Source: an uncultured bacterium
GTDB lineage: Bacteria > Verrucomicrobiota > Lentisphaeria > Victivallales > UBA1829
NCBI GenBank assembly: GCA_900548385.1
Contig: URKJ01000023.1
Location: 1-64,000, forward strand
Direction of reading: 5' to 3'
Length of the DNA stretch: 64,000 nucleotides
Part shown: in pieces, positions 41,266 through 48,672 of the stretch
How positions within the stretch are numbered: the first letter of the stretch is position 1
How the letters are laid out: every line of letters begins with the position of its first letter
Program-made: the position numbers and the translations under genes
Notes under the pieces: generated by a model
The model's input: the letters and a program-made list of their open reading frames with translations, nothing else
Databases searched by the model: none
Told to the model about the DNA's origin: nothing

Positions 41266-42132
41266 ATGGCGGATATTTTTGACGAAATCATTCAGTGCAT
41301 CCGGCAGGAACAGTCGGCAAACGGAACCGTTTATGTCAGCAGAGACCATCTGGTTGAGTTCTACAAAAACGCGGCTCCTGCGGTTCAGACGCCGCCCGCA
41401 CCGCAGGTACAGCAGTACGCCCCGTCCCGTCCGCCGCAGCCCGTATACCGGGATGATCCACGGCAGCAGCGTCCCGCGTTTCATCCGAACCCGTTCCGCG
41501 ATGAAGCGGGTCCCGAACCGGAACGCGCCTACTCTCCGCTCGATCTTGCGGAAATCGCGGCAATGGACTGGCCGCAGCTCAAAGCGGCGACCTCGAACTG
41601 CCATGCCTGCCGTCTGTGCGAAACCCGTCACAATGTGGTGTTCGCAGACGGTTCGGAACAAGCCGATCTGATGTTCATCGGCGAAGGTCCCGGAGCGGAC
41701 GAGGATGCCCGGGGAGTTCCGTTCGTGGGTAAAGCCGGACAGCTCCTGACCAGAATGATCGCGGCGATGCAGTTCAAACGTTCGGAAGTCTATATCGCCA
41801 ACATCGTGAAATGCCGTCCGCCGGGAAACCGGAATCCCGCCGACGACGAGATGGATTCCTGCATTCCATACCTGAACCGCCAGATCCAGCTGGTCTCACC
41901 GAAAGTGATCGTGCTGCTGGGCAACGTGGCGCTGAAGGGCCTGATGAAACGCGGCGGAATCAGCCGTCTCCGCGGACACTGGCTTGATTATAAGGGAATC
42001 ATGGTCATGCCGACATTCCATCCGGCGTATCTTCTGCGGTATGAAGCCGCGAAGCGCGATGCCTGGAGCGATCTCCAACAGGTTATGAAAGTATTCGGCA
42101 AGGTTTATCCGCCGCGCAGAAATCAGGAGTAG
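41266..42132 (+). CDS. Uracil-DNA glycosylase, family 4
   Basis: A 288-aa protein that excises uracil from DNA. The C-terminal 200 residues form a family-4 (thermostable, iron-sulfur) glycosylase. The first cluster cysteines are in NCHACRLCETR, the active site is GEGPGADEDARGVPFVGKAGQLL, NIVKCRPPGNRNP carries a further cluster Cys, and MPTFHPAYLLR is the C-terminal motif. The first 85 residues are Pro/Gln-rich and low complexity, unlike short family members. Start ATG 41266 with ggag upstream. The next gene begins 4 nt after the stop. Confidence 0.95.
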   Translation: MADIFDEIIQCIRQEQSANGTVYVSRDHLVEFYKNAAPAVQTPPAPQVQQYAPSRPPQPVYRDDPRQQRPAFHPNPFRDEAGPEPERAYSPLDLAEIAAMDWPQLKAATSNCHACRLCETRHNVVFADGSEQADLMFIGEGPGADEDARGVPFVGKAGQLLTRMIAAMQFKRSEVYIANIVKCRPPGNRNPADDEMDSCIPYLNRQIQLVSPKVIVLLGNVALKGLMKRGGISRLRGHWLDYKGIMVMPTFHPAYLLRYEAAKRDAWSDLQQVMKVFGKVYPPRRNQE

Positions 42133-42136
42133 CACC

Positions 42137-42775
42137 ATGTTGGAAAAAGTAAAGCAAAGCCTCCGGACGGCGTTCGACCCGGCTTCCGCCGCCAGACAGC
42201 GGAGTCAGATCTCCGGGATCAATCTTCCCGCCCGGCTTGCCCGCTGCGACACCGCGTACAACACGCTTACGGATCTGTTCAAATCCAAGCTCTACATGCT
42301 GGACGACGCAGAGCGTTACCGCAACTACGCGCTCGGGCTGACTCTGATCGACGTGGTGATCGACAACCTGACTCTCATTCAGCGCGAGCAAACCCGTCTT
42401 CCCGCCGCCGGCAGGAAAGCCGAAGATCCCTGTATGCCGCTTCTGCGCTCCTGCCGCAAGATACTGGAACTGTTGAAAATTTCAGCGGAAACATCCATCG
42501 AAATGGCAAAAAATGAACGCGGAATCGAAACATTCGCCGGAGCGTTGGCAATCGCGAAAAGCCGTCTGGTGGACGATTCCATCGGAGATACGGAAGTAAA
42601 CCTGCTGCACAGCGTCAGCGAACTGTTTGAAATTCTCTCCTTTCCCATGCAGAAAGGCGCGGAACAGCGCCGCCGTCTTCTGTCCAAAGAGGAATTGGAA
42701 CGCTATCAGCGTGCCGAAAACGAATTCAGCCGACACTATTCCGCCCTCTGCACGCCGGAAACCGCCAGCAAGTAA
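42137..42775 (+). CDS. Uncharacterised helical protein (212 aa)
   Basis: An almost entirely helical, soluble protein with no membrane segment (LARCDTAYNTLTDLFKSKLYMLDDAERYRNYALGLTLIDVVIDNL and later KNERGIETFAGALAIAKSRLVDD). Not recognised. It is co-transcribed with the uracil-DNA glycosylase and convergent with the next gene, with a 40-nt overlap of 3' ends. Confidence 0.72.
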   Translation: MLEKVKQSLRTAFDPASAARQRSQISGINLPARLARCDTAYNTLTDLFKSKLYMLDDAERYRNYALGLTLIDVVIDNLTLIQREQTRLPAAGRKAEDPCMPLLRSCRKILELLKISAETSIEMAKNERGIETFAGALAIAKSRLVDDSIGDTEVNLLHSVSELFEILSFPMQKGAEQRRRLLSKEELERYQRAENEFSRHYSALCTPETASK

Positions 42776-43641
42776 CTCCATTGTTTCCGTCCGCCGGGCG
42801 GAATAGAGACCGGAATAAACGGCTCCACGGCAAAACAGTCTCTTCCGTTTTTCCAGAACACCGCCCGGCTGAGCGGCACGGAAGCCCGGATCGAACAACG
42901 GATGCCATCCGGCGTTTCAATCCATACCCCCTGTTCCCCCCTCGAATTCCGGAAACCGCCTGCCTCCAATTCGCACGGAGCCTCTGCAACCGCTCTCCAT
43001 GCGGCTCCGGGCAGACGGAACCGCCAGCCGTCCAGCCCGTCCGCCGCCTCAAAAAACGGATGTGCATAAAATTCGGTTTCAATCGGCAAACGTCCGGTGT
43101 TACGCATATCGAACCGGCAGACGAGAATCCCCGCATGACGCAGCTCCACCCGCACCGACAACTGATAGGCATACCCCGCATCAACGTCTGCAGACTGATA
43201 TGCCGTCAGCACATTCTCCGCCGTCAGACCGCCGCGCCACGGAAAATACTCCAAAGGACGGGTCTCAAACCGCTTTCCCGCCTCCTGTTCCACAATTCCG
43301 ACGCCATACTGGAGCCGGGTAATGCCGCCCGTTTCCGGATTTACCGAAAATTCCGGGCCCGGAAAAAATTCAAACGCCAGTCCGAACGCAGGAAGACGCG
43401 GATGGACGGTCCGGGATTTGAACAGTTCGCGTCCGTTATCCCGGAATTGCAACCGTTTCAGCCAGCCGCCCAGCATAAACCGGCACCCGACAGTCCGGCG
43501 CGCCGGTCTCTCCGCCGGATTCAGCACATCCACCCGCACGGTTTCATTTTCCAACCGCAGGCTCTCCGGCTCCGGAACACGGCACGCAGAACACAGCAGC
43601 AAAGCCAAAAAAACAAAAACGGCAGCAGATCGTCTTATCAT
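42736..43641 (-). CDS. Lipoprotein with galactose-mutarotase-like fold
   Basis: A 301-aa protein with a lipoprotein signal (VFLALLLCSAC, lipobox Cys about residue 20). The rest is beta-rich with pieces typical of aldose-epimerase-like sugar-binding folds (LENETVRVDVLNP, TGRLPIETEFYAHPFFEAADG). The acid/base pair of true mutarotases is not obvious, so it may be a sugar-binding relative. Its start overlaps the stop of the second GH13 gene (ATGA), so it belongs to the same operon. Confidence 0.72.
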   Translation of the reverse strand: MIRRSAAVFVFLALLLCSACRVPEPESLRLENETVRVDVLNPAERPARRTVGCRFMLGGWLKRLQFRDNGRELFKSRTVHPRLPAFGLAFEFFPGPEFSVNPETGGITRLQYGVGIVEQEAGKRFETRPLEYFPWRGGLTAENVLTAYQSADVDAGYAYQLSVRVELRHAGILVCRFDMRNTGRLPIETEFYAHPFFEAADGLDGWRFRLPGAAWRAVAEAPCELEAGGFRNSRGEQGVWIETPDGIRCSIRASVPLSRAVFWKNGRDCFAVEPFIPVSIPPGGRKQWSYLLAVSGVQRAE

Positions 43642-45155
43642 TGCGGAACGACTTCAAACACGCCGAGGGCTCCGGCGGCAACCGCCACCTCAAAACCAGT
43701 CATTTTCCCTGTGGCAACCGTCTTTTCCGTCAGCAGATCCCGGACCGTATACGCGATTCCTTCTTTCAGTCCGACCTCCCGGAACGGAATCGTGACACGG
43801 AAACGGCGGGACTCTCCGGAACTGTTCGGAACGATCAGAACCGCTCTTCCATTCCGGTAACGGGCATACGCCTGCAGAAGTCCATTCTGATCGGTCGTCA
43901 CCTTGCAGATATTCGATTGCCGGTGATCGTCCGGGAAATACTCGAATATATCCGGATTGGAACGGCGGATACGGATCATTTTCTTGACCTGTTCAAAAAA
44001 TTCCCGGTTCTTCTCTTTCGCTCCCCAGTCGATCGTATTCCGGTACAGGTTCCATTTCCGGGGGGCAGAATGTTTATCCCGCTTATAGTAATAATCATAA
44101 AAGAAGTGCGACGGATTGTTCCATTCCTCCCCGATATACCAGAGAGGAATAAACGGAGCAAAAATCGCCTGATAGCCGATCGCAACCGGACTGCCGTTCA
44201 CGACGTACCGCGGCGAGTCGTGACAGGAAAGCATATAGGTATAATAACGTTCCCGTCCCGGCTCACGGTCAAAATCGTCATACGCCCGCAAACCGTTGCC
44301 GTTGCGGATGAAATCCACGATATTTTCTTTCAGATAGACGTCTCCGAGCCAATGCGTCATCCTGCGTCCTTTCGCATTCTTATAACAGAACGTCAGCTGA
44401 TCAAGATCAAAAACATTTTTCCGGCTCGTGGTCCACTCCGCAATGAATACAACTTTCCGTCCGAATTTCCGCATACGCTCCTTGACGACGTGATACGGTT
44501 CAAAGCCGGAATACTGCGGTGCACAGTCACAGCGGAATCCGTCGACGCCCGTCATCAGGAACCATTCAACCAGCCGCGATGCGAACCATTCGTTCAGCTC
44601 CCTGTCCTCCCATTTCCAAAGCCATCCGGCATAAGGGGCATAGTAATCGCCGAACCACTCCGGTTTCTGCTTCAACAGCGGACTGCCGCCTTCATGCTTC
44701 GTAACGCCCCAGGTCACGACATCGAAAAAGACCCGGATATTGCGCCGGTGCGCTTCATCCACGAATTTCCGCAGAACACACCATTGCCGGACCGGTTCTT
44801 TTTCTCCGGTCAGCAAAGCACTGACGGTGTGAATCCCGAAATTCCCATAACCGTTGCCGCCGTTCAGCGGCGGAGTCAGCCAGATCCCGTTCACTCCGGT
44901 TTCCGCCAGATGATCCAGTACGGGGATCAACCCCTTCACCGTTCCGTCGGAAGATGCCGAGTCGATACGGACCTCCATCAGAATAAGACTCTTGATCCAG
45001 TCCGGAGTTTCAAGCCGTCCATCCGCCCGTTTTTCCATCCGGACCTCGGAATCCGGCTTGTAAGCGGGAAGCAGATCCCGGTTGTCGATCCACCCCTCCA
45101 GCGCCCGGCATGAAAACGCGACCAGAGACAACAGCAGACATATTTTCCAATTCAT
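43638..45155 (-). CDS. Secreted GH13 alpha-amylase family enzyme, copy 2
   Basis: A 505-aa enzyme with a signal peptide (MNWKICLLLSLVAFSCRA). The (beta/alpha)8 motifs are IRVFFDVVTWGVTKHEGG (region I, Trp-Gly where Asn-His is usual), GVDGFRCDCAP (region II, nucleophile Asp), VVFIAEWTTSRK (region III, acid/base Glu) and MLSCHDSPRY (region IV, His-Asp). The catalytic triad is intact. It probably acts on alpha-glucans outside the cytoplasm. I chose ATG 45155 because agagg lies just upstream. It follows copy 1 by 14 nt and overlaps the mutarotase-like gene by 4 nt. Confidence 0.9.
   Translation of the reverse strand: MNWKICLLLSLVAFSCRALEGWIDNRDLLPAYKPDSEVRMEKRADGRLETPDWIKSLILMEVRIDSASSDGTVKGLIPVLDHLAETGVNGIWLTPPLNGGNGYGNFGIHTVSALLTGEKEPVRQWCVLRKFVDEAHRRNIRVFFDVVTWGVTKHEGGSPLLKQKPEWFGDYYAPYAGWLWKWEDRELNEWFASRLVEWFLMTGVDGFRCDCAPQYSGFEPYHVVKERMRKFGRKVVFIAEWTTSRKNVFDLDQLTFCYKNAKGRRMTHWLGDVYLKENIVDFIRNGNGLRAYDDFDREPGRERYYTYMLSCHDSPRYVVNGSPVAIGYQAIFAPFIPLWYIGEEWNNPSHFFYDYYYKRDKHSAPRKWNLYRNTIDWGAKEKNREFFEQVKKMIRIRRSNPDIFEYFPDDHRQSNICKVTTDQNGLLQAYARYRNGRAVLIVPNSSGESRRFRVTIPFREVGLKEGIAYTVRDLLTEKTVATGKMTGFEVAVAAGALGVFEVVPQ
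43823..44034 (-). repeat. 212-bp block identical to 45364-45575
   Basis: Inside the C-terminal part of GH13 copy 2. Identical at every base I compared with 45364-45575, while sequence on both sides diverges. Confidence 0.9.
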
Positions 45156-45169
45156 TGTGCAAGCCTCTT

Positions 45170-46693
45170 TCATTTCTGTTTCCGGGGCGCGACAAGAAAC
45201 ACTCCCACCCCTCCGGCGGCGATCTCCGCGGAAAAATCCGTCATATTACCGTTTCGCAACACATTTCCCGCCATCAGGTCCGTCACCGTATACCGTTCCC
45301 CCCTGCGAAGCCCGGACTCCTCAAACGGAATGGAAACCCGGATCGTTTTACCGGACTTTGAATTGTTCGGAACGATCAGAACCGCTCTTCCATTCCGGTA
45401 ACGGGCATACGCCTGCAGAAGTCCATTCTGATCGGTCGTCACCTTGCAGATATTCGATTGCCGGTGATCGTCCGGGAAATACTCGAATATATCCGGATTG
45501 GAACGGCGGATACGGATCATTTTCTTGACCTGTTCAAAAAATTCCCGGTTCTTCTCTTTCGCTCCCCAGTCGATCACATTCTGATAAAGACGCCATGTTT
45601 CCGGAATCGGATGCTTATCCCGTTTCCAGTAGTAGTCGACGAAGAAACGCGGCGGATTGTTCCATTCCTCCCCGATATACCAGAGCGGAATGAACGGAGC
45701 AAAAATCGCCTGATAGCCGATCGCAACCGGACTGCCGTTCACGATATAATGCGGGGAATCGTGACAGGACAGCATCAGCGTATAAAAACGCTCCCGCCCC
45801 GGTTCGCGGTCGTAATCATCCCGCATACGGAGTTCTTCTCCGCTGCGGATCATATCCACGATGTTCGTTTTCAGATAAAGATCCGTAAACCAGCGGACCC
45901 GCTGATTTCCCTTTTCATTTTTATAACAGAAAGAGACCTGATCAAAATCGAATACATTCTTCCTGCTGCTCCCATGCTCTGCGATCAGCAGGATCTTGCG
46001 TCCCATCCGGCGCAGCCGCTCCTTTGCCGCACGGAACGGCTCATATCCGCTGTAAAACGGAGCGCAGTCACAGCGGAAGCCATCGACACCTGTTTTCAGG
46101 ATCCATTCCACGAGCCGGGCGGCAAACCATTCATTGAGTTCTTTATTTTTCCAGTTGAACAGCCACCCGGCATAAGGAGCGTAATAGTCGCCGAGCCATT
46201 CCGGTTTCTCCTTCCGGAGCGGACTGCCGCCCTCATGTTTGGTGACTCCCCAGTTGACAACATCGAAAAAGACCCGGATATTGCGTTTATGCGCTTCGTC
46301 AACAAACGTTTTCAGCACCTGCCATTGCCGTTCCCGCGTTTTCTCGCCGGTCAGAAACGGGCTGATCGTATGAATTCCGAAATTGCCGTATCCGTTGCCG
46401 CCGTTCAGCGGCGGAGTCAGCCAGATCCCGTTCACTCCGGCTTCCGCCAGATGATCCAGTACGGGGATCAACCCCTTTACCGTCCCATCGGAAGATGCCG
46501 AGTCAATACGGACCTCTGCAAGGATCAGGCTTTTCACCCAGTCGGGAGACTCCGACGTACCATCCGCCCGACGCTCCATACGCACTTCGGAGTCCGGCTT
46601 GTACGCAGGCAGCAGTGATGAATTGTCGATTCCCGCCCCGTACAGGAAAAGGCCGGGAAAAAGAAACGGGAGTGTGTGAAAAAAACGGTTCAT
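45170..46693 (-). CDS. Secreted GH13 alpha-amylase family enzyme, copy 1
   Basis: A 507-aa paralogue of the adjacent gene with a signal peptide (FFHTLPFLFPGLFLYGAG). It has the same catalytic set (GVDGFRCDCAP, LLIAEHGSSRK, MLSCHDSPHY), so it is probably active. Divergent positions around the acid/base loop (EHGS against EWTT) suggest a different bond or subsite preference. A 212-bp block is identical between the two genes. Middle gene of the GntR-controlled operon, 21 nt after the pseudopilin gene. Confidence 0.9.
   Translation of the reverse strand: MNRFFHTLPFLFPGLFLYGAGIDNSSLLPAYKPDSEVRMERRADGTSESPDWVKSLILAEVRIDSASSDGTVKGLIPVLDHLAEAGVNGIWLTPPLNGGNGYGNFGIHTISPFLTGEKTRERQWQVLKTFVDEAHKRNIRVFFDVVNWGVTKHEGGSPLRKEKPEWLGDYYAPYAGWLFNWKNKELNEWFAARLVEWILKTGVDGFRCDCAPFYSGYEPFRAAKERLRRMGRKILLIAEHGSSRKNVFDFDQVSFCYKNEKGNQRVRWFTDLYLKTNIVDMIRSGEELRMRDDYDREPGRERFYTLMLSCHDSPHYIVNGSPVAIGYQAIFAPFIPLWYIGEEWNNPPRFFVDYYWKRDKHPIPETWRLYQNVIDWGAKEKNREFFEQVKKMIRIRRSNPDIFEYFPDDHRQSNICKVTTDQNGLLQAYARYRNGRAVLIVPNNSKSGKTIRVSIPFEESGLRRGERYTVTDLMAGNVLRNGNMTDFSAEIAAGGVGVFLVAPRKQK
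45364..45575 (-). repeat. 212-bp block identical to 43823-44034
   Basis: Inside GH13 copy 1, partner of the block at 43823-44034, 1541 bp away in direct orientation. Confidence 0.9.
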
Positions 46694-46714
46694 GCTTCTG
46701 GTTCCTTTCGTTAA

Positions 46715-47449
46715 TCAGTATTGCCATGCCGACCACGGTGTGCCGGCTCCGTTCCATCCGCCTTTCAGCGGGCCGTAATAAAGCACCAGTTCATTGACGC
46801 CGCGAACCGTGCTTGCATGCCCGTCGAACCACCAGATATTGCAGCGGCCGTTATGCCACGGATACGCAAAATAGTGCTGTCCGGCAGATTCATACATGAT
46901 GGAAGTCGGATTCAACGGAGCCGTCGAAATCGCATTGCTGGCGGCGTCGCCAAGCATCAGATACCCCGAAGGACGCTTCACCTGCGTGTCGCGGATCCAG
47001 GCGATGGCAGTCGTCTTCTGGTCATAAGCGCGGCAGTTGTTCATCCCGTAACCACCGTTATACCAGGAGGAATTTCCCACTGGCAGCTTCCTGTTTCTTT
47101 TGAAGTAATTGCTGGCACGTTCATAGGGAAGCGAAGTCGGACAGGAGATGATCTGCATGGAAAGCCGATCCGTATTCACCATAAAATCATTCCAGAGAAT
47201 ATGTTCAGCGGTCGGTTGCTTGGTGCGCAAAACATAACCGTCATTCTCGCTCTGATAGAGTGTCAGGCTCAGCCCGATCTGCTTCAGATTCGAGGTGCAC
47301 CGGATCGCCTGCGCCTTGTCACGCGCCGCATTCAAAGCAGGCAGCAGAATCCCTGCAAGGATTGCGATAATCGCAATCACCACCAAGAGTTCTATGAGGG
47401 TAAAATTTCTTACTCCTTCATATTTTGACCGACATTCTGTTCTCACCAT
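46715..47449 (-). CDS. Type II secretion pseudopilin-like protein (H-X9-DG type)
   Basis: A 244-aa protein with a prepilin peptidase site and hydrophobic N-methylation helix (FTLIELLVVIAIIAILAGILLPAL, about residues 16-39). It ends with the HNGRCNIWWFDGHA segment of the H-X9-DG pseudopilin-like group, abundant in Lentisphaerae and Planctomycetes and often placed beside hydrolases. It may assemble with or help export the GH13 enzymes encoded just downstream. The ribosome binding site is ggagag. The upstream GntR gene ends 44 nt before. Confidence 0.92.
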   Translation of the reverse strand: MVRTECRSKYEGVRNFTLIELLVVIAIIAILAGILLPALNAARDKAQAIRCTSNLKQIGLSLTLYQSENDGYVLRTKQPTAEHILWNDFMVNTDRLSMQIISCPTSLPYERASNYFKRNRKLPVGNSSWYNGGYGMNNCRAYDQKTTAIAWIRDTQVKRPSGYLMLGDAASNAISTAPLNPTSIMYESAGQHYFAYPWHNGRCNIWWFDGHASTVRGVNELVLYYGPLKGGWNGAGTPWSAWQY

Positions 47450-47469
47450 TTTTTCTCTCCTTTTTGTTG

Positions 47470-47499
47470 AGTTATTTTTAAGTTATTTCCAAGTTATTT
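47470..47499 (-). repeat. Three 11-bp-phased AGTTATTT repeats
   Basis: AGTTATTT begins at 47470, 47481 and 47492, exactly 11 bp apart (one helical turn), at the GntR stop codon and before the pseudopilin ribosome binding site. Possible regulatory binding sites or chance low complexity. Confidence 0.5.
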
Positions 47500-48516
47500 C
47501 ACCGGAAGCAATTCCGCCTCCACAACGGCGTCCTGAACCGGGGACTGCGGATCTTCCAGCTTCTGTTTCAGCAACCGGATCGCCTCACGGGTTTCCTCGC
47601 GGCGCTTCGAATGAAAGAAATACGCGGGCCAGTCATGATTCGTACCCGGCACGGTCACATAGATCCACAGGAGCTTCCGGGCGCGCTCCTCACCGTAAAG
47701 TCCGATGACGATCTCCCGGATCGAGTCCAGCATCAGGGGATGGATCAGAATCCAATCCGGACACTGCCTGGCGAACTGTTCCCGGATCATTGCGAAATAC
47801 TGTTCGTCCGCACAGTAAATATTACAATTCCCATACTGGATCCGGATTCCCGGCAGCGGTCGCAAATGCCAGAGAAGATACTGACGGGAATTTTCAGGAA
47901 ACGAGGTCCAAACCCGGATATCCCGCTCGCGTCCGGTCTTCCGGAACAACTCCCGGACCACGCCGGAACAGCCGGTAATCACATTGGTTGTACCCTCGGC
48001 AAAAAATCCCATATTGACAGTCGGCAGCATGGCGTCGGCAGCTTTCACGGCATATTCCTCCGAACCGAATGTGATCAGACCATCCAGATAAGCATGCTGC
48101 AAAACCTGCCGGGTTTCCTCTCCGGAACTCATGAACCCGGTCACCTCCCGCACGTTCCAGCCCGTGTGGCGAATCTCGCCGTACAGGCATTCCAGTTCCC
48201 CCTGAATTTCCTGCGGAAAGAAGAACAACTCCCCGTTCAAAATCAACAGCCCGATCAGAGGAGCCTCCCAGGTCGTATTCGTACATTTCTTCGGATTGAT
48301 AAACGTTCCGCTGCCTTTGCGGGTAATCAGGACTCCGTCGGCAGTCAGCTTTTCCAAAGCGATCCGGACCGAGGAACGCGCAATCCCGAACTCCTGCGCC
48401 AATTCATTGGACGACGGAATCCTCACCGCGCGGTTGCCCGCACGATACTTGATCGCCATCACCCGGTGCCAGACCTTCTGGACTTCCGAAATCGTCTGCA
48501 TGGAACGTTTCCGCAT
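47494..48516 (-). CDS. GntR-type regulator with periplasmic-binding-like effector domain
   Basis: A 340-aa regulator. Residues 15-80 are a GntR winged helix (RIPSSNELAQEFGIARSSVRIALEKLTADGVLITRKGSGTFINP). The rest looks like a LacI/sugar-binding-protein effector domain (PLIGLLILNGELFFFPQEIQGELECL, DGLITFGSEEYAVKAADAMLPTVNM). It probably senses a sugar and controls the downstream pseudopilin-GH13 operon and itself. A consensus promoter lies at 48565-48593. Confidence 0.88.
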   Translation of the reverse strand: MRKRSMQTISEVQKVWHRVMAIKYRAGNRAVRIPSSNELAQEFGIARSSVRIALEKLTADGVLITRKGSGTFINPKKCTNTTWEAPLIGLLILNGELFFFPQEIQGELECLYGEIRHTGWNVREVTGFMSSGEETRQVLQHAYLDGLITFGSEEYAVKAADAMLPTVNMGFFAEGTTNVITGCSGVVRELFRKTGRERDIRVWTSFPENSRQYLLWHLRPLPGIRIQYGNCNIYCADEQYFAMIREQFARQCPDWILIHPLMLDSIREIVIGLYGEERARKLLWIYVTVPGTNHDWPAYFFHSKRREETREAIRLLKQKLEDPQSPVQDAVVEAELLPVK

Positions 48517-48540
48517 TCTTCAAAACCTTTCAGTATTCAC

Positions 48541-48593
48541 GCCAACTATCAGCCAACTTTATATATTATACAATAAACCCTGAAAAATGTCAA
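48541..48593 (-). promoter_or_regulatory. Consensus promoter of the GntR operon with direct-repeat operator
   Basis: On the minus strand a perfect TTGACA (48593-48588), 17-nt spacer, TATAAT (48570-48565). Downstream of the -10 lie two GCCAAC repeats (48541-48546, 48552-48557) 11 bp apart, placed where a repressor would block transcription. Confidence 0.75.
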
Positions 48594-48672
48594 GATGCAA
48601 AAACGCCAAAATCTGCATTTTCATGAAAATATTTTTGAAAATACAGATTTTCCGGTCAAACACATCATTCCG

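Noticed and set aside
43641..46618. Long plus-strand frames opposite the GH13 genes
   Set aside because: They are mirror frames of two strongly conserved enzymes, and their similarity to each other is inherited from the paralogous coding strand.
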